Assembly (NCBI GenBank): GCA_963780675.1 | Contig: CAWACR010000002.1 | Coordinates: forward strand, 1-64,000 | Direction of reading: 5' to 3' | Source of the DNA: JAHECE01 sp963780675 | GTDB taxonomy: Bacteria > Actinomycetota > Actinomycetes > Actinomycetales > JAHECE01 | DNA length: 64,000 nt | Shown: positions 57,010 to 64,000 of the stretch, piece by piece | Layout: every line of letters starts with the position of its first letter | Numbering within the stretch: position 1 is the stretch's first letter | Translations under genes and position numbers: made by a program | Notes under the pieces: model-generated | Databases searched by the model: none | What the model saw: the letters and a program-made list of their open reading frames with translations, nothing else | Told to the model about the DNA's origin: nothing

Positions 57010-58163
57010 GTGAGCGTGTGGGACGACGTCGTCGGGCAGGAGGCCGCGGTCGCGGTGCTCCGCCAGGCCGCCGCGAACCCCGCCGCCATGACCCACGCCT
57101 GGCTGATCACCGGCCCCCCGGGCTCCGGCCGCTCCGTCGCCGCCCGCGCCTTCGCCGCGGCACTCCAGTGCCGCGCGGCAGAGGCCGGCGGCGAGCCCGG
57201 GTGCGGCACCTGCCACGAGTGCACGACGGCGCTCGCGGGCACCCATGCCGACGTCACCGTGGTCGCCACCGAGAAGGTGATCATCAAGATCGAGGAGGCG
57301 CGGGCCCTCGTCTCCCTCGCCCAGCGCGCGCCGGCCGGCGGCCGCTGGCGCGTGATCATCGTCGAGGACGCCGACCGCATGGTCGAGCGCACGTCGAACG
57401 CCCTGCTCAAGTCCCTCGAGGAGCCGCCGCCCCGCACGGTCTGGGTCCTCTGCGCGCCCAGCCCGCAGGACGTCGTCGTGACGATCCGGTCCCGGTGCCG
57501 CGGCGTGGGCCTTCGTGTCCCGCCGGCCGAGGCGGTCGCCGAGCTGCTCACCCGCCGCCACGGCGTGGACCCCGCGGCTGCGCTGTACGCCGCCCGCGCC
57601 GCGCAGTCGCACATCGGCATGGCGCGTCGCCTGGCCACCGACGAGGACGCGCGCCGTCGTCGTCGGCAGGTGCTCGCGATCCCCGCCGCCGTGCGAGGTG
57701 TGGGGGACGCGGTCCTCGCGGCCGGCGACCTCGTGGAGGTGGCCAGCGCCGAGGGAAAGGCCGCCACCGAGGAGCGGGACGCCACCGAGAAGGCGTCGCT
57801 GCTGCGCACCCTCGGGGCCGACGGCGGGGGACGCTCCCGCCCGCGCTCCGCGCCCAGGTCCGCCAGCTCGAGGAGGACCAGAAGCGGCGTGCCACCCGCG
57901 CGCAGCGCGACGTGCTCGACCGCGCGATGGTCGACCTGCTCTCCCTCTACCGCGACGTGCTCGTGGTGCAGCTCGGCGCCGACGTCGCCCTGGTCAACGG
58001 CGAATCGGCCGACGACGTCCGGGCGATCGCGCAGGCGTCGACGCCGGAGCAGACCATCCGCCGGATGGACGCGATCGGCGAGGCCCGCACGCGGCTCGCC
58101 GGGAACGTCGCGCCGCTCCTTGCCGTCGAGGCGATGATCGTGGCGCTGCGCCCGCAGGTCTGA
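57010..58163 (+). CDS. holB: DNA polymerase III delta-prime subunit (one frameshift)
   Basis: About 384 residues from GTG 57010 (VSVWDDVVGQEAAVAVLRQAA). The AAA+ clamp-loader features are GPPGSGRSVAARAFAAALQC, the zinc module CGTCHECTTAL, WRVIIVEDADRMVERTSNALLKSLEEPP and TIRSRCRGVGL. In a G run near 57835 one base is missing; restoring it continues as LPPALRAQVRQLEEDQKRRATRAQRDVLDRAMVDL to the C-terminus. Sensor SRC is present, and the P-loop has GSGRS in place of GxGKT, as usual for delta-prime. It loads the sliding clamp. Confidence 0.93.
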
Positions 58164-58227
58164 CTCTCCCCTGCCCGGCCCCGGCCCCGGCATTCACCGG
58201 GGTCGAGGGCGCAGGTATCGTGGTCTT

Positions 58228-59775
58228 GTGCTCTCCCCCCGCCGCCGCGTCATCGGTGCGGCCGCTGTCGTCCTTCTCCTCCTGATTGCCGGCGGCGTGT
58301 TCTTGGGGGCGCGCAGCGAAGCCGGGCCGGACGTCTCGGCGTCACCCACGACGTCGTCCGCCACCGCGGGCGTCCCGAAGGACCTCCGGCCCTTCTACGA
58401 GCAGGAGGTCGAGTGGACCGCCTGCGGCACGGGCTTCGAGTGCGCCCGCATGGACGTCCCGATGGACTACGCGGACCCCACCGGCGAGAGGGTTTCCCTC
58501 GCGCTCAAGCGGCTGCCCGCCTCTGACCCGCAGGGGCGGCTCGGGTCCCTCGTGACTAACCCCGGTGGGCCGGGCGGTTCGGGTGTCGCCTTCATCGACT
58601 CGGCGCAGGCGGTCTTCAGCCCCGCGGTGCTCGGCGCGTACGACGTCGTGGGCTTCGACCCGCGGGGAGTCGGGCAGTCGCAGCCGGTCGAGTGCCTGAG
58701 CGACGCCGAGGTCGACGCCGCCCGCGCCGCCGTCTACGACACCTCCACCCAGGACGGGCGGGATGCGCTCCGGGCGTTCTGGCAGCAGACGGCGGCCACC
58801 TGCAAGGACGGCACGGGTGAGCTGCTCGGCCACATCGACACGATCAGCGTGGCGCGGGATCTTGACATCCTGCGGGGCGTGCTCGGTGACCCGCAGCTGT
58901 CCTACCTGGGCTATTCGTACGGCACGTCGATCGGCGCGGACTACGCGGAGCTCTTCCCCGAGCGCGTGGGCCGGCTGGTCCTCGACGGCGCGATGGACCC
59001 GACGCTCGACTACGAGGACCTCGTCTACGGCCAGGCCGGGGCTTTCGAGGCGACGCTGCGGTCATACGTCGCGTCGTGCCTCGCCGGGCCGGACTGCCCG
59101 CTGACCACGGACGTGGACACGGGTGTCGGTCAGATCCAGCGCTTCCTCGAGCTGGTGGCCGGGTCGCCCCTGCCGACGGGCACGGATCGTGAGCTGACCC
59201 AGTCGCTCGCCCTGAGCGGCATCCTCCTGCCGCTGTACACCGACCTGTACTGGCCGATCCTCACGCAGGCTCTCGCGGCAGCGATGCAGGGCCAGGACGG
59301 CGCGCAACTGCTCTTCCTCGCCGACCTGTCCGCCGACCGCGAGTCGGACGGGACGTACAGCAACAACTCGTGGGAGGCGATCACGGCCGTCACCTGCCTC
59401 GACTACCCCGTGAACGCGGACCCGGCCGCGATGGAGGCCGAGGCCACGCGCCTGGGTGAGGTCTCGCCGACCTTCGGTCAGTTCCTCGCGTACGGCGAGA
59501 TCTCCTGCGACGAGTGGCCCGTCAAGGCGATCGGCGTCCCGGGGCCGATCCACGCCGAGGGCGCCGCCCCCATCCTCGTGGTGGGCACCACGGGCGACCC
59601 CGCGACGCCGTATGCGTGGGCTCAGTCCCTGGCGGACCAGCTGGAGTCCGGGCAGCTGCTGACCTACGACGGCGAGGGCCACACCGCCTACGGGCGCTCG
59701 AACGACTGCATCGTCGACGCCGTCGACGGCTACCTCCTCCGGGGCGAACTCCCCGAGGTGGGCCTGGTCTGCTGA
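58228..59775 (+). CDS. Secreted alpha/beta hydrolase, TAP-like (tripeptidyl aminopeptidase family)
   Basis: 515 residues from GTG 58228; TATCGT lies six bases upstream. The N-terminus has a basic start and a hydrophobic signal (VIGAAAVVLLLLIAGGVFLGA), probably a signal or anchor peptide. The catalytic domain has VTNPGGPGGSGVAF (oxyanion), GFDPRGVGQSQPVEC, YLGYSYGTSIGADYAELFP with the nucleophile Ser in GYSYG, and the C-terminal TAP-like part ILVVGTTGDPATPYAWA with GHTAYG (Asp/His). Family members cleave peptides or esters outside the cell. Confidence 0.92.
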   Translation: MLSPRRRVIGAAAVVLLLLIAGGVFLGARSEAGPDVSASPTTSSATAGVPKDLRPFYEQEVEWTACGTGFECARMDVPMDYADPTGERVSLALKRLPASDPQGRLGSLVTNPGGPGGSGVAFIDSAQAVFSPAVLGAYDVVGFDPRGVGQSQPVECLSDAEVDAARAAVYDTSTQDGRDALRAFWQQTAATCKDGTGELLGHIDTISVARDLDILRGVLGDPQLSYLGYSYGTSIGADYAELFPERVGRLVLDGAMDPTLDYEDLVYGQAGAFEATLRSYVASCLAGPDCPLTTDVDTGVGQIQRFLELVAGSPLPTGTDRELTQSLALSGILLPLYTDLYWPILTQALAAAMQGQDGAQLLFLADLSADRESDGTYSNNSWEAITAVTCLDYPVNADPAAMEAEATRLGEVSPTFGQFLAYGEISCDEWPVKAIGVPGPIHAEGAAPILVVGTTGDPATPYAWAQSLADQLESGQLLTYDGEGHTAYGRSNDCIVDAVDGYLLRGELPEVGLVC

Positions 59776-59781
59776 CCGGCG

Positions 59782-60129
59782 TCAGCGGGACAGGTCGGCC
59801 TCCCGCCGCGCGTGCGCGGCGAGCGCAGGGAAGCTGACGACGGCGGTCCGCCACAGCACGTCCGGGTCGATCCGGTGGTAGTGGTGCACCACGAAGTCCC
59901 GGTTTCTTGCGGCCTGTGTCCAGATCGGATCGTCGAACCGGGCTGGATCGGCCGCTATCAGCCTCTTGCAGAGGTCGTCGGCCCGGTTGGCGACAGCCTC
60001 GAGCGCCAGGGGGATCGCGACGTCGGAGTCGAATGCTTCGCGACCTCTCGCCGTGAGCTCGCGTGCGGTCTCCATCGTCTGGATCAGGTCGCCGAGCCAA
60101 CCCTGGACTCGCTCATCACCGCTGGTCAC
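59782..60129 (-). CDS. hepT: HepT-type toxin (DUF86 family HEPN RNase)
   Basis: 115 residues from GTG 60129, overlapping the antitoxin stop by four bases (GTGA). All-helical HEPN fold with RLIAADPARF and the catalytic/AMPylated signature R77-x4-H82-x-Y84 (RDFVVHHY). In type VII systems HepT is an RNase whose Tyr in this motif is AMPylated by MntA. The gene order here (antitoxin first, coupled) is usual. It follows the TAP-like hydrolase convergently. Confidence 0.85.
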   Translation of the reverse strand: MTSGDERVQGWLGDLIQTMETARELTARGREAFDSDVAIPLALEAVANRADDLCKRLIAADPARFDDPIWTQAARNRDFVVHHYHRIDPDVLWRTAVVSFPALAAHARREADLSR

Positions 60130-60614
60130 AGCGGCACCGCCTCGTCCAGAACCCGGCGGTCGGTCGGGCGCGCGGGGTCAAGTGCCCCCCTGCTGACGAC
60201 GTCGGCGCTCCGTCCGAGCAGGAGTTCGACATCGGCCGCGAACTGCGCAAAGTCGAAGAGCGTGGCCTCGTCGTCGGGTTCCACGAGGAGGTCCACGTCG
60301 CTCTCCGGCCCCTCCTCACCGCGCGCAGCGGACCCAAACACGCTCACCCGGCGGATGTGGCTGACGCGGGCGAGGCGAAGGATGAGGCCGCGCCGTCTCA
60401 GGACCTCATCGAGGAGCGGGATCGGCGTACCGGGACCCCCAGCGGAACGCCGGAGAGCGACATAGGAGTCGTACGGCACGACGACGGCCTCCGGGCGCCG
60501 GTGCGTGCCGAACGGGCGAGGTGTGTACGCGGAGGGGTCGCGCCTCATGCGCGCGAGCGTGCTCGTCAGGCGTGCCCTGGCTTCCGACACGGTGTCGACG
60601 TCTGTCGCGTCCAT
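60126..60614 (-). CDS. mntA: MntA-type nucleotidyltransferase antitoxin fused to a Phd/YefM-like DNA-binding domain
   Basis: 162 residues from ATG 60614. Residues 1-58 (TVSEARARLTSTLARM ... RRPEAVVVPYDSYVALR) match the Phd/YefM antitoxin fold, in which the first helix and strand bind operator DNA. Residues about 85-160 are a minimal nucleotidyltransferase: G94-S95-x10-D106-x-D108 (GSAARGEEGPESDVD). MntA proteins AMPylate HepT and neutralise it. The Phd segment and a TGTACA palindrome 19 bases upstream suggest self-repression by the fused domain. The toxin gene is translationally coupled downstream. Confidence 0.85.
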   Translation of the reverse strand: MDATDVDTVSEARARLTSTLARMRRDPSAYTPRPFGTHRRPEAVVVPYDSYVALRRSAGGPGTPIPLLDEVLRRRGLILRLARVSHIRRVSVFGSAARGEEGPESDVDLLVEPDDEATLFDFAQFAADVELLLGRSADVVSRGALDPARPTDRRVLDEAVPL

Positions 60615-60632
60615 GAAGCCACGGTACGTCCG

Positions 60633-60650
60633 TGTACATCAAGATGTACA
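60633..60650 (-). promoter_or_regulatory. Palindromic operator of the mntA-hepT operon
   Basis: TGTACATC (60633-60640) and GATGTACA (60643-60650) are exact complements two bases apart. TGTACA is the core of known YefM operators. The site lies 18 bases before the start codon, where it would block transcription initiation. Confidence 0.65.
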
Positions 60651-60722
60651 GATTGACCGACCTCAGCGACGGAGGGCGACGGGCGGGCCCGCCGGCCCGC
60701 CTCGCGCCCGCCTGCGCCGCGA

Positions 60723-61514
60723 TCAGCCCCCGGTTGGCCAGTCCGCCGGCCGCGCCAGGAGCGTGAACGTCTCGCCCCACGGGCCCTGGACGACGGCTAT
60801 CCGCCCGAACGGGGTGTCCCACGCCGGCCTGGCCACCGTCCCGCCGTTCGAGCCGACGTACGCGACCGCGGCATCGACGTCGTCCACTCCGAAGTACGTG
60901 AGCCAGTGCGGCGGGATGCCGGGCCCCATCGCGTCGGAGATGACGCCGAGGCCGCCGCGAGGCGCGCCGTCGAGGTCGAAGGTGACGTAGGAGAACTCAG
61001 GCGTGCTCATGTCGGTGTACGTGTAGCCGAACACGGCGGAGTAGAAGGCCTTGCTCGCCTCGAGGTCGCGGCTCATCTGCTCGGCCCAGACCATGCTGCC
61101 GGGCTCCTCCACGCGGTGGGCGCCGGTGTGCGTGCCGGACTGCCAGAGGCCGGCGACGGCGCCGGTCGGGTCGGCGAAGATCGCCATCGTCCCGAACTCC
61201 ATGACCTGCATCGGCGCGAGGAGTATCGTGCCGCCGGCGGCCTCGATGGCGGCGGCGGTGGCCGCGGCGTCGTCGGTCGCGAGGTAGACGGTCCAGTTGG
61301 GCGGTGTCTCGTCGCCGGGCATCTGGCCGCCGATCGCGGCGACCTGCTCGCCATCCTTGAGGGCGTTGGAGTAGAACCCGGTCTCGACCGGGCCGATGAG
61401 GAACTCCCAGCCGAAGAGCCCGGCGTAGAAGTCGCGGGCGGCGGCGAGGTCGGGGACGCCGAGGTCCACCCAGGCGGGGGTGCCGGCGGGCCAGGACTCG
61501 TGACGGATGCTCAT
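60723..61514 (-). CDS. VOC-superfamily (glyoxalase/dioxygenase-like) protein, two domains
   Basis: 263 residues from ATG 61514 (GAGGAGCAGC upstream). Two VOC modules: residues about 10-125 (AWVDLGVPDLAAARDFYAGLFGWEF, FGTMAIFADPTGAVAGLWQ) and about 140-258 (SRDLEASKAFYSAVFGYTY, PFGRIAVVQGPWGETFTLL). Family members bind a metal and act on small electrophiles or give antibiotic resistance. The second-module residues here lack an obvious His-Glu metal set, so function is open. Alone on its strand, next to a tRNA gene. Confidence 0.9.
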   Translation of the reverse strand: MSIRHESWPAGTPAWVDLGVPDLAAARDFYAGLFGWEFLIGPVETGFYSNALKDGEQVAAIGGQMPGDETPPNWTVYLATDDAAATAAAIEAAGGTILLAPMQVMEFGTMAIFADPTGAVAGLWQSGTHTGAHRVEEPGSMVWAEQMSRDLEASKAFYSAVFGYTYTDMSTPEFSYVTFDLDGAPRGGLGVISDAMGPGIPPHWLTYFGVDDVDAAVAYVGSNGGTVARPAWDTPFGRIAVVQGPWGETFTLLARPADWPTGG

Positions 61515-61700
61515 GCTGCTCCTCGTGCGCGTCGGCAGGCCTCCCGGGCGGGGCAGACCCTGGCGTGGCCCAGCGTGCTCCGGTTCGCGCGGCCCGCACA
61601 AGGGGTGACTCGCGCTCGTCTCATGCTCGCTTTGGAGGACGACGACGGCGCCCGGTACAGTAGGCGCCGCTGTCCGGCGCCCCTCGGGGCGTGTGACCGC

Positions 61701-61773
61701 GCCGCCTTAGCTCAGTCGGCAGAGCGTCTCACTCGTAATGAGAAGGTCGTGGGTTCGATTCCCACAGGCGGCT
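61701..61773 (+). tRNA. tRNA-Thr (anticodon CGU)
   Basis: GCCGCCT/AGGCGGC acceptor stem, D arm with AGCTCAGTCGGC, anticodon arm TCTCA-CTCGTAA-TGAGA (anticodon CGT) and T arm GTGGG-TTCGATT-CCCAC. CCA is not encoded. TACAGT at 61656-61661 is a plausible minus-10. Confidence 0.95.
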
Positions 61774-61819
61774 CCGAGAACAACCTGAAGGTGCCCGGCA
61801 ACGGCGGTCGGCATAACGG

Positions 61820-62563
61820 GTGGACGGCGCGGCCACCCGTTCGCCCAACGCTCACCCCGCGCTCGGGGCACCACGCGTGGGACCGCAGCGTTCGCGGGAC
61901 GCATCCCGGGCGGCCAGACTGTGCCCGTGCCGGCCGACCGTCATCGTTCTCACCGCCGTCCTGACCGGGCTCGCGGCCGTGGTCCTCGCGCCGTGGATGC
62001 GAGGGATCGCCGAGGAGGAGTCCGGCTGGTTGACGTCGGGCCTCCACTCGTTCCTCGCCGTCATCGGCGGCGCGGGCGCCGCGGCGCTGGCCACCACCTG
62101 GGCCGAGACGGTGGCCTTCGCGGTTCTCGCCCTGGCGTGTGCGCTCCTCGTGGCCATCGACCTCGCCGAGCATCGCCTCCCGGACGTCATCACCCTGCCG
62201 CTGTACCCGATCATGCTCGTCACCCTGGCGATCGCAGCGGGCACCAGCGGCGAGTGGAGCCGGTTCGGTCGGTCAGCCGCCGCGATGGTCGCCCTCGCAG
62301 CGGTGTACTTCGCGATGGCGATCACGCCGTCGGGCCTGGGCCTGGGCGACGTGAAGCTCGCCGGTCCGCTGGGCGCGTTCCTCGGCTGGTTCTCGTGGGC
62401 GCACGTCCTCGCGGGCACGCTTGCCGCGTTCCTGCTCGGCGGCGCGATGGCGATCATTCTGTGGATCACAGGTCGCGCGAACCGGAAGTCCGCGCTTCCC
62501 TTCGGCCCGTGGATGATCGCCGGCGCCGCGGCGGTCGCCGCGTTGGGCGCGACGGCGGCGTAG
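61820..62563 (+). CDS. Prepilin peptidase (A24 family), uncertain N-terminus
   Basis: The convincing part begins at about 61943 (VIVLTAVLTGLAAVVLAP) and has about six transmembrane segments with the two catalytic Asp motifs: AIDLAEHRLPD and GLGLGDVKLAG, the TadV/PilD signature. Upstream sequence in this frame to GTG 61820 does not look like protein, whereas VPVPADR in a neighbouring frame from 61921 does, so a one-base error probably separates the true start. It would cleave Flp prepilin and may serve the tad operon 31 kb away. It lies directly after tRNA-Thr. Confidence 0.85.
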   Translation: MDGAATRSPNAHPALGAPRVGPQRSRDASRAARLCPCRPTVIVLTAVLTGLAAVVLAPWMRGIAEEESGWLTSGLHSFLAVIGGAGAAALATTWAETVAFAVLALACALLVAIDLAEHRLPDVITLPLYPIMLVTLAIAAGTSGEWSRFGRSAAAMVALAAVYFAMAITPSGLGLGDVKLAGPLGAFLGWFSWAHVLAGTLAAFLLGGAMAIILWITGRANRKSALPFGPWMIAGAAAVAALGATAA

Positions 62564-62607
62564 CCCGGCTTCGATGCGGTCGACGACGGCGAACCTCTGG
62601 TCTGCCC

Positions 62608-63045
62608 ATCGACCTCACCGACGCCGTGGCGGTCGCTATGGTCATCGCCGTTGAGGCGGGTCTCGGCTTCGAGGCGGCCATGGCCAACGCCGCCCGAAAC
62701 GGCCGTGGTCCCCTGGCCGAGGAACTGGTCCGGACGCTCCAGGACATTCAGGTGGGGCAGCCCCGGCGGCAGGCCTACGAGGCGCTGGCCGCGCGGAACG
62801 ACGTCCGCGACCTGCGGCGGTTCATCGCCGCCATCAACCAGGCGGACGTCTACGGCATCGCGATCGGCGACGTGCTCCGCACCCAGGCGGCGGAGACGCG
62901 CCTCAAGCGCCGTCAGCGGGCCGAGGAGAAGGCGATGCAGGTTCCGGTCAAGGTGGTGTTCCCCCTGATGTTCTGCATCCTGCCGGTGCTCTTCATCGTG
63001 GTGCTGGGCCCGGCGGTGCAGGACATCATGGGGATCTTCAACTGA
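62608..63045 (+). pseudogene. TadC-like type II secretion F protein, N-terminally truncated
   Basis: The frame has only the C-terminal half of a TadC protein: LTDAVAVAMVIAVEAGLGFEAAMANA, GPLAEELVRTLQDIQVGQPRRQAYEAL, INQADVYGIAIGDVLRTQAAETRLKRRQRAEEKA and VPVKVVFPLMFCILPVLFIVVLGP with the last transmembrane helix. The N-terminal helices are missing; the first possible start is ATG 62638. The family is of about 290-320 residues, so about half is lost. With the adjacent prepilin peptidase it looks like the remnant of a second tad locus. Confidence 0.82.
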
Positions 63046-63402
63046 CGCGGGGCGTATTCCCCAACCCGACGCCCGGGCCCCGAACCGCCGGGCCACCGAC
63101 GGCTGCGGTCGCAGGGCGCTGTCGTCGGCCATCACCCGAAGCCCCTCGGTGCCGGGAACTACCTGCGGCTCACGAGGGCCGTCGAATCGCCGTGCTCCGG
63201 CGCTGCCCGACAGGGGTCGTTCGCGGTCGGTCAGTCCATGAGCTCGAGCGTTCGCTGCGCGAGCGTCGGGACGCCAAGCGGCAGTCGCTTCCGGGCCGCG
63301 TGCCCGGGAGCCGCCGTCGGCCACCACCTGCGAGGCCGGTACCAGTGCGGCAGCCAGTCCTTGCGCGGGAGCGGATGGCCCGCATCAGGCACCGAACAAT
63401 CT
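63046..63402. other. Stretch without a supportable gene
   Basis: Follows the tadC remnant. Short open frames on both strands have no recognisable motif; it reads like degenerate or untranslated sequence ahead of the terminator at 63403-63437. Confidence 0.4.
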
Positions 63403-63437
63403 GAAGGGCCCGCGCTCGCCGTTGAGCGGGACCCTTC
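63403..63437. terminator. Terminator downstream of the CBM48 gene
   Basis: GAAGGGCCCGCGCTC (63403-63417) pairs with GAGCGGGACCCTTC (63424-63437) with one bulge and a six-base loop, 25 bases beyond the stop at 63462. Confidence 0.6.
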
Positions 63438-63461
63438 CTGATCGGACCGGGGTGTCGCGGA

Positions 63462-63743
63462 TCAGACCTGGACCAGCGAACCCTCTTCGGTGATGACGTC
63501 GGCCTCGGGCTCGTCGAACCACAGGCCGTTCTCGCCCAGGTAGCGGAAGCGGACCGTGGTGCCCTCGGGCACCGTCACCGTGGCGCTCGCGGTGCCGTTG
63601 CTGCGCTTGCGGAGCACGTGGGCACCGGGGGTCCAGTCGTTGAAGGTGCCGACCACGCTGACGGTCCCGGCGGGGTGGTCGGCGGGGAGCACGAACGTGA
63701 GCTTCTGACCGGCGTTCTTCGGGGCGCGGGACTGCTTCAGCAC
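63462..63743 (-). CDS. Small CBM48/isoamylase early-set domain protein
   Basis: 93 residues from GTG 63743 (AGAGGT upstream). LTFVLPADHPAGTVSVVGTFNDWTPGAHVLRKR and RFRYLGENGLWFDEPEAD match the glycogen-binding/isoamylase N-terminal family (GTFNDW signature) found as a stand-alone domain in Actinobacteria. It probably binds alpha-glucans or assists glycogen metabolism, but no enzyme domain is present. A terminator follows. Confidence 0.92.
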   Translation of the reverse strand: MLKQSRAPKNAGQKLTFVLPADHPAGTVSVVGTFNDWTPGAHVLRKRSNGTASATVTVPEGTTVRFRYLGENGLWFDEPEADVITEEGSLVQV

Positions 63744-63875
63744 TTCATCGACCTCTCATGCGATACCAGGCCCGACGGGTCGACGGGCCCCAAACGACGA
63801 GCAGATCTTGCCAGAGGTTGCCCGGGACCCCGCGGAGCCGCGCCGGGACGTGCCCCCGCGTGCCACGCTGGGCGG

Positions 63876-64000
63876 GTGAGCGCCACCCCGCCCCCCGCCT
63901 CAGGCCCCTTCGATCGCGCCTTCGCGGCCGTCCTCTTCGACATGGACGGCACCCTGATCAACTCGCTGGCCGCCGTTGTGCGCTCGTGGGCGCGCCTCGC
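63876..64000 (+). CDS. HAD-family hydrolase, N-terminal fragment (continues past window)
   Basis: 41 codons from GTG 63876. After a Pro-rich start, FAAVLFDMDGTLINSLAAVVRSW contains HAD motif I (DMDGT) with the nucleophile Asp and the start of the cap helix. No Shine-Dalgarno is visible; CACGCT six bases upstream resembles the leaderless minus-10 spacing. The cut at 64000 prevents subfamily assignment, though FDMDGTLINSL suggests a phosphoglycolate phosphatase/beta-phosphoglucomutase-like type. Confidence 0.85.
   Translation, partial: MSATPPPASGPFDRAFAAVLFDMDGTLINSLAAVVRSWARL

Overview
The window is very GC-rich and carries a typical actinobacterial gene set (WhiB, Crp, an Actinobacteriota-type Tad pilus locus, DUF222/HNH endonuclease, Rv3654c-like protein, stand-alone LigD polymerase and LigC ligase). 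Gene content fits a chromosomal segment of a Micrococcales actinomycete, probably Cellulomonadaceae/Promicromonosporaceae-like. That placement is inference from gene families, not from a marker gene.

Layout. Positions 1-9663 hold a decayed integrative mobile element (AICE/pSAM2-like). From left to right: the right end of an IS3-family element that has cut into a MobF relaxase-helicase pseudogene, a winged-helix replication protein containing iteron-like repeats, an excisionase, an XRE repressor, a tyrosine integrase with an unexpected peptidoglycan-binding-like insert, an AbiEi/AbiEii-type toxin-antitoxin pair with a palindromic operator, and tRNA-Pro(CGG), the likely integration site. Positions 9715-24832 are core genome: metallophosphoesterase and class A PBP, WhiB, DUF4177-RidA, Crp with its own operator, endonuclease III, a hydrolase/holin-like pair, acetyl-CoA synthetase, two related membrane proteins, a heavily frameshifted OFA-family MFS gene and a HAD phosphatase. 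Positions 25118-30130 are a Tad pilus operon (ssd-tadA-tadB-tadC-flp-like-tadE-tadG-like) with overlapping start and stop codons, convergent with an MrfA-like helicase. Positions 32756-43170 hold NrdR-box-controlled anaerobic ribonucleotide reductase nrdDG, a double-length phosphofructokinase, an H+-pyrophosphatase, a methyltransferase and a PAP2 phosphatase. Positions 43275-64000 hold topA, LigD-type polymerase, a secreted subtilisin-like protease with duplicated FnIII domains, alanine dehydrogenase, an HNH endonuclease, LigC ligase, a Gfo/Idh oxidoreductase, tmk-holB, a secreted TAP-like hydrolase, a HepT/MntA toxin-antitoxin pair whose antitoxin carries a Phd/YefM domain, a VOC protein, tRNA-Thr(CGU), remnants of a second tad locus, a CBM48 protein and the start of a HAD hydrolase.

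How the genes connect. The mobile element supplies integration, replication control and a stability or defence module. The Tad operon would build an adhesive Flp pilus, with its prepilin peptidase possibly encoded near 62 kb. NrdDG, PFK, H+-PPase and Acs point to facultative metabolism. TopA, LigC, LigD-Pol, Nth and the MrfA-like helicase belong to DNA maintenance.

Caveat on quality. Several conserved housekeeping genes (hppA, holB, ligC, the methyltransferase) are broken by single-base indels, mostly in G/C runs, and the MFS gene has more than ten. Residual assembly errors are likely, so the frameshifts in the mobile element may also be partly artefactual. A family of long intergenic palindromes sharing CCGAACGCGGGGTT and many TANNNT-N6/7-start-codon (leaderless) promoters recur across the window.
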